This document shows, in pieces, positions 57,001 through 64,000 of a DNA stretch of 64,000 bases (position 1 is its first letter; the number at the start of each line of letters is the position of its first letter). The notes under the pieces were generated by a model that worked only from the letters and a program-made list of their open reading frames with translations, was not told the origin of the DNA and searched no databases. The stretch is taken from the NCBI RefSeq assembly GCF_002234675.1, contig NC_019867.2:28075166-28139165 (forward strand). The letters are read 5' to 3'. A program made the translations under genes and the position numbers. This stretch comes from Oryzias latipes. Taxonomy: Eukaryota > Chordata > Actinopteri > Beloniformes > Adrianichthyidae.

Positions 57001-59308
57001 AAAGACTGATGATGAAAGCAGTGATGGATCACATTTAGACGGGTGGATTTCATCCTTAGAAACAAGTTAATACGTTAATTTCACACAAGAAGATCCACTG
57101 CTATCTCTTTATCCCTACATCGTTTCTGCTTCAGCTTCCTGTCATCCAGGTATACTGCCATCCTGAGGGCCTTCTGCTTTGTTTCCTCATTTGCTGGAGG
57201 ACCCTAGACAAATCAGACAAAATACTTTATTGGTCTCTTTTAGAAACAAAAAGGATGTGTGTTTATCTGTCTTACCAGTCCAGTCAGTTTGTCTTTGAAG
57301 TAGGGTTTCAAGAAGCGGCCCAAGAACATCCTGACTGGCTGCTGATAGGTCGAGCGAGCAAGTTGGCCTCTAGAAGATTCTTTGTATGGCCCACTCATCT
57401 GAGCTATGAGCTCCTCCTGCAGGGAAGGGCATGAGGTGTGAAATCCTAACATCTGTCTCTGGCTGTGCCTCCTGCTGTGTGTCAGTGGTTGAGCGTCTCT
57501 GCTCACCTGCTGTTTCTGGTTGGTTTTTAGCAGAACCTCCAGTTGATCCAGAGTCTCTTGCATCACCTGCTGATAGACGAGGTTCAACTGCAGACATGAA
57601 TCCACTGACTGAGTCAGACCGAGGTCACTCTGCAACAAAACACAAAAAAACAAAAACAAATGATGAGACCAGAAATTGAAGAGAAGTCTGACAGCACTGA
57701 ATGAAGGAACTAACCTCATCACTGGAGCTGCTGCTGTCTTCATCTGCAAAAAAAAAGTTGGTGAAACATCATGATGGTCTTCACCAGTATAGTACTTTCT
57801 ACCTGATAGTAAAGCATTATAACACTGCTTCTCATTTACCCATTTGCTTAAAGACACATACACCTTAGAATTGTTTTTAACCTAACTGCCATAAACAAGT
57901 TAAACGTGGCCAGGAAACATTAAACCTGGACCACTTCTTGTAAACTATGATACTGTGGGAGCTTTCTTACTTGATTTTAAATATTTTTATTATTATTATT
58001 TCTCTGGTTTTAAAAAAAAAACAATTTTAACACATATTGAAGCACTTTTTTATGTATTTTTATGTATTACAGATATTTATTATTTTTCAGTAGTAAGATC
58101 TTTTTAAGGTATGAATGTTGCACTGACCAGGAGGCACATTTAATTTTGTTGTACGTGTGACCAATAAAGATCTATCTATCTATGTATCTATCTTTTTAAC
58201 CAACCCATTGAAAGTGAGTACTGCTCATTGACTGTATAAGAGAACTGGACTGAGTGTGTGATGTCAACCATAGAAAATGGCGTGATGAAGTCAACCAAAT
58301 TAAGTCAATTCAGTCAACAGTTTTTTTGCGATATAGATGCCGCCATGTTGTATCACCCATCACATTTTTCTGATGATGGAAGACATATATAAAGAAAATT
58401 AAGCTTAAAATTGCATTTCTGAGTGTTTCTTTATTCAAACGGTTGTGAATCAGGAGCAGACGAACAAATGCTGTTGGAAAAAGAAGGTACGATGCCGAAC
58501 CTACAACACTGGGCCTCTGGCCTCTAGCCTCTGGCTTAAAACTGTATGCCTGGATAGCCCCAATGTTGCTTGCCATTTTTGTTCCCCCTCTACTGTTAGG
58601 TTGGGAGTATAAGGGGCTATAAGGTAGTGGAAAAGCATGCAAACAAATGGATGATGGGAAGAGAGGGCAGGCTTACTCTGAACCAATGGTCCCACCAAAA
58701 CTCAAAGGTAAATTTTAAATACAAAAACAACAACTGTCCACTGGGAATGTTTTTCAAAAATGTCCAAAAGATGATTGGAGTGGGACTTTAATCTGTAACT
58801 GTGGTAGCAAAGAGTGCACCAACAACAATACCGAATTGACTGTTCTTCCTATTACCCACAGCCAACATGTCAATAGTTTTTAGTGTGCTTGAGAACCAAA
58901 ATAAAGGTACCTGACACGATGATGGGACTGTGAGATCCAAGCATGTCCTCCAGGTCCTGGATCTCCTTCTGAACCTTCTCCCTCTGAGCTAGAAGACCTG
59001 CTGCAGACTAAAACAGACAATCGTGTCACTATGGGGATCTGGTTGACTGCATGTGCTGCAGGTGTCTTTTCTTATGTTACCTGCCCTGCCTCATCCTCTT
59101 CCGCCTCATCATCTGAATCATCTAATGATAGACAAAGAAAATCCATGAAAGACAAGCTACGGGACAGTATGGACAGGTAGGTGGGTAGACTGGTACCTGA
59201 GTCACTGCTCAGTAGAACCACCTCCGCAGGGGTCACACACAGGGCACGCTCCATATTTTCCACCTCCTCCTGGAGCCTGTCCCGCTCTGCCATCAGGGAA
59301 GCAGACAT
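38975..59308 (-). CDS. snapc4: snapc4, snRNA-activating protein complex subunit 4 (SNAP190)
   Basis: Largest subunit of SNAPc, the nuclear complex that binds the proximal sequence element of snRNA promoters for RNA polymerases II and III. Exons: 59197-59308, 59081-59121, 58911-59007, 57715-57743, 57507-57629, 57276-57416, 57119-57203, 56896-56977, 56712-56813, 56445-56517, 56199-56363, 55336-55486, 55151-55257, 54964-55055, 54794-54888, 48113-48204, 46004-47437, 42852-43199, 40767-41592, 40441-40688, 38975-39070. Total 4539 nt, 1512 residues plus stop; human is 1469. All junction phases agree. Residues about 84-290 match the SNAPC1/3-contacting N-terminus, about 290-529 the Myb repeats, and FSTNPAYQLLKARFLSSFTL near the end the conserved C-terminal motif. 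Confidence 0.95.
39071..40440. other. snapc4 intron 20, nothing recognised
   Basis: About 1.4 kb of AT-rich intron with no repeat or coding signal I can name. Confidence 0.5.
40441..40688 (-). CDS. snapc4: snapc4 exon 20 (conserved C-terminal motif)
   Basis: Encodes a Gln/Glu-rich helix, then VRRMVAERFSTNPAYQLLKA and RFLSSFTLPALLATMP, the best conserved part of the C-terminus by eye (mammalian form NPAYLLLRARFLAAFTLPAL). The acidic run EVEDEEQPFVKKKRGQ precedes a GTCAGT donor. Confidence 0.92.
40767..41592 (-). CDS. snapc4: snapc4 exon 19 (275 codons)
   Basis: Begins METKQKNLSSRSKKSPSKKK after a TTTCTAG acceptor. It contains MWVMTPAGLVPMAKPQAVPM, which matches the mammalian TWVLTAQGLLPVPVP motif in the Pro-rich C-terminal region, and YLPPFVSTLNMMTALLLAKK, matching the segment ahead of the C-terminal motif. 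Ends in phase 1 (GCT GCA G|GTTTGT). Confidence 0.9.
41593..42851. other. snapc4 intron 18, nothing recognised
   Basis: AT-rich intron with a poly-T/ATT stretch near the donor side (42750-42830). No repeat family recognised. Confidence 0.45.
42852..43199 (-). CDS. snapc4: snapc4 exon 18 (116 codons)
   Basis: Acceptor TTTCCAG|ACC TCC AGA, donor GCC AAG|GTAAGA, phase 0 at both ends. Polar and Ser-rich at first, then basic (KRSVGGRKRQMEVEQ, GKRRRQLSEKGKAHRAALQA). It reads like a nuclear localisation region in a disordered tail. Confidence 0.85.
43337..43785. repeat. CCCACTC/TTAA repeat family, copy d
   Basis: Contains CAAAGCGTTCCCAGTAGTCT, AATTTCGCCTCTGGGTTGTA, TTCATCTGCTCCTGATTCAC and ends GGTGGGTCTTTAA. 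It is one of the more complete copies in the window, about 450 bases. It lies in snapc4 intron 17. Confidence 0.65.
43957..44240. repeat. hAT-like MITE fragment
   Basis: GGGGGTCTGTAACCTGAGGC followed by CCAGAGCCACATGGGACTCT resembles the end of the element at 49228-49978 (CAGGGGTTTGCAACC; GAGCCACATGTGGCTCTGGA). Only one end is recognisable. Confidence 0.5.
44280..44770 (+). mobile_element. decayed LINE C-terminal fragment
   Basis: The plus strand gives degenerate reverse transcriptase-tail sequence: TYYLEIWGHGYKSEIQ with stops, then NNYDFQGKDIFKNKVVRTNA, IFVQGVTMWNSLSDDLKNAN and YQFKKCIHLKYVRN. The pattern (…GVTLWNSLPDDLK…F-KKLK…) is that of Jockey-superfamily LINE ends. It is an old copy in snapc4 intron 17. 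Confidence 0.65.
46004..47437 (-). CDS. snapc4: snapc4 exon 17 (478 codons)
   Basis: Single large exon in phase 0 at both ends (TTGCAG|CGT CAT CCG; CCC CAG|GTGAGT). It starts basic (RRAKDRKAGQKTAASKAKKG), continues acidic (EEELTEEEDEDEDCVIPYMD), then LPWEERHKRNAMIMFTPKQL, a LQAAVAPWIGNLLIATTTK segment that matches the mammalian AVTPWVGDVV region, and a long Pro/Ser/Gln-rich tail. Mostly disordered. Antisense frames of similar length (46391-46924, 46989-47435, 47144-47620) are shadows. Confidence 0.92.
47438..48112. other. snapc4 intron 16, nothing recognised
   Basis: AT-rich 0.7-kb intron. No repeat or coding signal seen. Confidence 0.5.
48604..49092. repeat. SINE fragment interrupted by CCCACTC/TTAA repeat copy e
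   Basis: 48604-48678 carries the SINE core (CACACCCATTCACACTTATG, ACAATTTAGAGTGACCAATT). From about 48679 to 49092 is a half-length copy of the CCCACTC family, ending CAGAGTGGGACTTTTAA and containing CCACAAGCTCTCTGCTCTGC and AAGCGTTCCCACCGG in inverse form. Confidence 0.6.
49228..49978. mobile_element. hAT-like MITE with 8-bp target duplication
   Basis: Ends CAGGGGTTTGCAACC and GGTTGCAGACCCCTG are exact-length inverted repeats. Flanking 8-mers TTCAAGAC (49220-49227) and TTCTTGAC (49979-49986) match at six positions, consistent with an aged hAT duplication. The piggyBac-like MITE is nested inside. Confidence 0.85.
49420..49624. mobile_element. piggyBac-like MITE, copy 2 (nested in hAT MITE)
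   Basis: TTAA at 49416-49419 and 49625-49628, with ends CCCTTGTGCTATC and GATAGCACAAGGG. The same element as 30035-30238, differing at roughly ten positions. Confidence 0.85.
50987..53136 (-). pseudogene. teleost multicopy C2H2 zinc-finger/helical-domain gene, broken copy
   Basis: Exon block 52441-53136 encodes 231 residues beginning MWQCKACPSVFQSRSHLLKH with several C2H2-type fingers (CKAC...HYGVRH; CTFRTWNALLIHLNRCH; CMFLHCDFERNILGSFKSHK), then an acidic Ser linker. It is followed by exons 52267-52418 (INAEFKRITTMPLQSRFLSQ, LDFLSESLLRVFAKPSGKQG), about 51988-52080 (DDVDARRESLIK, then shifted), and 50987-51309 (GVYVARETPGKDFPDVGIII, LFYCFNMSYLAQLPYTFEVI, stop). I recall the same domain order in many uncharacterised fish proteins. 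In the third exon an AAAAAGG where AAAGG would keep the frame causes a shift and early stop, so this copy looks dead. Function unknown. Confidence 0.7.
51355..51765. mobile_element. hAT-like MITE with perfect 8-bp target duplication
   Basis: Inverted ends TAGGGCTGCACGATAT and ATATTGTGCAGGCCTA, flanked by GCAAAAGT at 51347-51354 and 51766-51773. 411 bases, non-coding. Confidence 0.9.
54794..56517 (-). CDS. snapc4: snapc4 Myb-repeat exons 10-15
   Basis: Exon 10 (SRYEEHDWQKISNID) and exon 11 (FWQNFLHPSINKKTWSKEEV, YNNRHWETIAQELG) give the half repeat and repeat Ra. Exon 12 (LKRGSWTPEEDALLKELVNK, RIGNFIPYTQS) and exon 13 (FIEGRDPTQLLNRWTLNL) give Rb. Exons 13-14 (LKKGAWTKEEDKLLLRAVSR, WWKVRMEVPGRSIMACRER) give Rc. 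Exon 15 (LKKGPFNRKERELLRELVDK, HGVG) starts Rd, completed by exon 16 (RWAKIAAEIPNRLDCQCLRE) at 48113-48204. Intron 15 is 6.6 kb because of transposons. The first Trp of Rd is replaced by Phe (KGPF). Confidence 0.94.
56712..59308 (-). CDS. snapc4: snapc4 N-terminal exons 1-9
   Basis: The ATG at 59306-59308 lies just inside an acceptor (CCCACAG|CC ATG), so a 5' UTR exon precedes it. Exons 1-2 (LMAERDRLQEEVENMERAL, then an acidic run) and exons 3-4 (LLAQREKVQKEIQDLEDML, then an acidic Ser run) look like two copies of one unit. Exon 5 gives SDLGLTQSVDSCLQLNLVYQ and QQVMQETLDQLEVLLKTN, exon 6 GRFLKPYFKDKLTGL, exon 7 GPPANEETKQKALRMAVYLD, exon 8 WQKTLLIHSVARDGLKRLIQ, exon 9 a coiled coil (LREQILNLEDEIEQLR). 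All correspond in order to the mammalian N-terminus. Confidence 0.92.
58170..58195. repeat. (TATC)n microsatellite
   Basis: CTATCTATCTATGTATCTATC in snapc4 intron 3, at the end of a TAAAGATCTATC-type repeat tail. Confidence 0.7.
58200..58791. repeat. dispersed repeat followed by CCCACTC/TTAA repeat copy f
   Basis: 58200-58345 matches 24480-24690 in inverse orientation. From about 58345 to 58791 runs an inverse copy of the CCCACTC family (TTTTTCTGATGATGGAAGAC ... GATTGGAGTGGGACTTTAA). Both are in snapc4 intron 3. Confidence 0.6.
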
Positions 59309-59611
59309 GGCTGTGGGTGGAAAAAATATAGGGACACCAGCAGACAGAAGGGTTAGTGTGCATAGACATGGATATAGGGGATGTTCCCCTTCGTACTTAT
59401 CGGCATGTTTTTAAGTGAATTAAAATCAGGAAACTTTTGAAGCAAATGTCTCATATAATTTCTGGTCCTGATGGAGTCAATACTAACCTTGCAGAAGAGT
59501 GTGAAATACTGCAGGCGTGTAAAACTACACAATAAACTTATAATTTAATCATTCTGATGTGCATTTCTCCTCACAGACACGGCAGTGCGGTACATGCGAC
59601 CCTCCTCTCAC

Positions 59612-59740
59612 CTGCAGCTTGTTTGTTTTCCCCGGTATGAACTTTCCTGCCGCTGGAGTGGCGCGGCTCCCGTCAACGCAGCTTCGACGTTAGCATACTA
59701 CCCATCAGGCTGTGCGAGAGGACAAATGTTCCTGCGATCT
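59612..59740 (-). promoter_or_regulatory. snapc4: snapc4 5' UTR exon and promoter region (inferred)
   Basis: A GC-rich stretch ends (in gene sense) at CTGCAG|GTGAGAGG, a strong donor that could splice to the acceptor just before the ATG at 59308. Its upstream limit is a guess. The rest of 59740-60400 is AT-rich with a C run at 59930-59940. Confidence 0.5.
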
Positions 59741-60859
59741 TTCGTTTTTTTTAGACTCTATTTCTACAATACATCTCAAAATTGAAACAAATGTGGGTTA
59801 ACATAGCATATTGTTCATCTTTTAGTTTTTACATGGGAAACATGAAACCACTATTCACAGCAAAAATATGTATTTGCTCAACTTCCGGTTCTCTTCTTCC
59901 GCCTTTAAAATGTCACGTGATTATTATACCCCCCCCCCCTTTGTCGAACACTAACAAATGTCCACATAAGAACATGTACACACGTAATTATAAAACAGTT
60001 GAAATAAACAATTTAGTTACATCGTTGAGAAAAAAGACAGCAAAAAATAAAAACACAATAAAAAAATAAAACACACACAAATGCCAATGGTTTTCTTATG
60101 ACTTAATCTCCTTCACAAAGGTGAACAATTTTCTTGCTCTTTTATTTTACATGAATTTCGATGAAGGAATTGCCTTGTGAAATACATTAAAAAGGGCCCT
60201 GGTTTAAAACATACTTTTATGAATATAAAACATGCCCAGTATCATCAAACTAAACAGAAACAGAATCTAAATCACACATGCTGTTATGTAAACTTACTGC
60301 AAAAATATTTTTTTTCCCATTTATTTCATGAGAACATAGAATTTAGAACACCAGAAATGTAATTCATCCCAAAAACTACATAACATCAAAAAACAAATGG
60401 TCAATTGTTTCAATGTTTTCAACACGGGCCTGGGTGCATCCGGGACCACCACTGGAACAGGCTGTGGTGCGTCCAGGACCATCTCCGGAACAGGAACGGG
60501 GCGTTGAAGGGGACGGCGGCGGGAACGACAACCCCCCTTCATGGCGAGACGACTCCCCTCTAAGCAGGAGCGGAGAACTGGAGTAGGTCAAAATCCCAAT
60601 ATGGCCTGGTCCTCTCTGCTTCCAGGCACTAGGTCTCCAGCAACTGCATGTTCCGCTCTGCTGGGTCCAGGAAAAAGTATGGCTGGTCCATTCTGTCAGG
60701 TGGGAAGGGCTGGTCCATACCGTCTCTTCCCTTCTGCCATGTGTTCATGTTTTGCCCACAATAAGTTTATCTTTGTTTTCCTGCTCTGCAGCGCTTTTTG
60801 TTAGGTTAATGAACCCCTTGCCCTGGAACCGTGTGCCTCCCGTCTCTGCATTTTGGGTC

Positions 60860-60860
<1 letters not shown>
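59741..60860. other. upstream flank of snapc4
   Basis: AT-rich to 60400, then a less AT-rich block (60420-60860) with no recognised protein; it may be the 5' part of the retro-module that follows. Confidence 0.4.
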
Positions 60861-62935
<2,075 letters not shown>

Positions 62936-64000
62936 TTTCTGCTCTGGAACATCAAAAACGTGTTAATTCAAAAGAAAAAGTGTCTTTACACTTCCTTTTT
63001 TTTAAATTACTGAATTCCTTTGACCTTAATCCCAGCTCAGCATCTCTCATGTTTGCAGCTTGTTGATAAACTGAATGCTTCCACACAGAAAGACCACATC
63101 AGCCTCATCCCTGCATCTGACCTAGACATTAAAAACTTAATTGTGCATTTTTTGTTGTTGTTTTTAAACTCTTACTTCATTTGGCTCTTTTATGCACTGG
63201 GTTTTAGAGACTGTCTATTCATCTTGGTCTGCTAACTAAAAGTTCCTGATTAGTTCAAGGATCAGACTAAAGCTTGTGAGTTTTTGTCAGTTTGCTTCTC
63301 CCAAGCAGCAGACTGTCATCCCTTTTTCTGTTCCATCAAATTAGATTCTAAAAACTGAACTTAAACACTATGGTCCTTTAGTTAATGTGTTTTTATTGCT
63401 TCCTCTGTAAGTTGTAAAGCATCTGGTTATCATCGATTGGGTTCAGATGTCAGGTAAAAAGTACATATTGACTTGACTGCCAGTGCAGTATGCCTGTGGA
63501 AAATATGTGATCCAGATCATGTTATTCTGATCTTTAAAGGTTGATCTAGATTCCAGATCTAGATTCCAGATCAACCAATGCAGCATTTCTCTGAGTTTGG
63601 GTTTTACACGAGGTACTTCAAATGGCTCTAAAATGAGAACAAAAGCCAGTTTTGAAATAAAAACTCAAGCATGTTCTGTTTTAAAATCTATATATTCATT
63701 TTCAATCAAAACGTTTTCGTCCAGATTCACTGTTACTTCTTTCTCTTATTAGGTGGATTCCCAAAACACTCCACACATCTGCTCCTGGTTCAGCCCTTCA
63801 ATCAAATTTTAGAACCCTTTGTGGCCCACAAGTCGAAAAGTTTGCCCACCGCTGATGGCTGTTTCAAGCTATTTTTATGAGGTGTGGTAACGCAAACAGA
63901 TGTCAACAATCCATCGATGATCACTAGTTTCCTAAATTTCAGCCCACTGTTGCATTTCCACATCCCATTAATCCAAAGGGAACATTCTTAGAACATTCCA
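62936..64000. other. right-edge flank
   Basis: AT-rich. The stretch 63760-63860 (CCTTTGTGGCCCACAAGTCG, GTTTGCCCACCGCTG) resembles the end of an hAT MITE. A short tandem TCTAGATTCCAGA lies at 63544-63570. No gene recognised. Confidence 0.4.

Overview
This window is nuclear DNA from a ray-finned fish. The genes have many small exons with GT-AG introns, and their proteins match vertebrate families. The introns are full of teleost-type repeats: Tx1/L1-like, L2-like and CR1/Rex-like LINEs, tRNA-derived SINEs, Tc1 relics, hAT and TTAA-site MITEs, and CA, ATT and CATC microsatellites. Several repeat families look like ones I associate with medaka and other ricefishes (Oryzias). That genus call is an impression, not a database result.

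Three protein-coding genes lie head-to-tail on the minus strand. From right to left they are: (1) snapc4 (59308 to 38975), the large Myb-repeat subunit of the snRNA-activating protein complex, with 21 coding exons giving about 1512 residues; (2) card9 (37243 to 23622), the CARD/coiled-coil adaptor of innate immune signalling, with 13 coding exons giving 517 residues; (3) ccdc180 (16093 to 627 and on past the left edge), a long coiled-coil protein, with 25 exons giving about 1028 codons in the window. In all three models every exon-exon junction keeps the reading frame. The card9-snapc4 adjacency matches the human 9q34.3 neighbourhood. In human, ccdc180 lies elsewhere on chromosome 9.

Layout: 1-16.1 kb is ccdc180, with a GC-rich retroelement (4.6-6.0 kb) and an L2 LINE nested in a TTAA-type repeat next to exon 2. 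From 16.1 to 23.6 kb is intergenic, holding a Tx1/L1-like LINE ORF fused to a G-rich polyadenylated module, then a SINE split by a LINE tail. From 23.6 to 37.2 kb is card9; its intron 2 holds a LINE split by a 2.3-kb foldback element whose arms are tandem repeats. From 37.2 to 39.0 kb is a short intergenic gap. From 39 to 59.7 kb is snapc4; its 6.6-kb intron 15 holds one SINE split by two transposons. One of these is a 4.5-kb element with CACTG ends that carries a broken C2H2 zinc-finger gene. From 59.7 to 64 kb is repeat-rich, with a second G-rich module split by a dead Tc1 element.

The most unusual items are the CACTG-ended element with its cargo gene, the foldback element with satellite-like arms, the G-rich retroposed module, and an apparent duplication of the first coding exon pair of snapc4. 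I see no RNA gene that looks functional and no CRISPR array.
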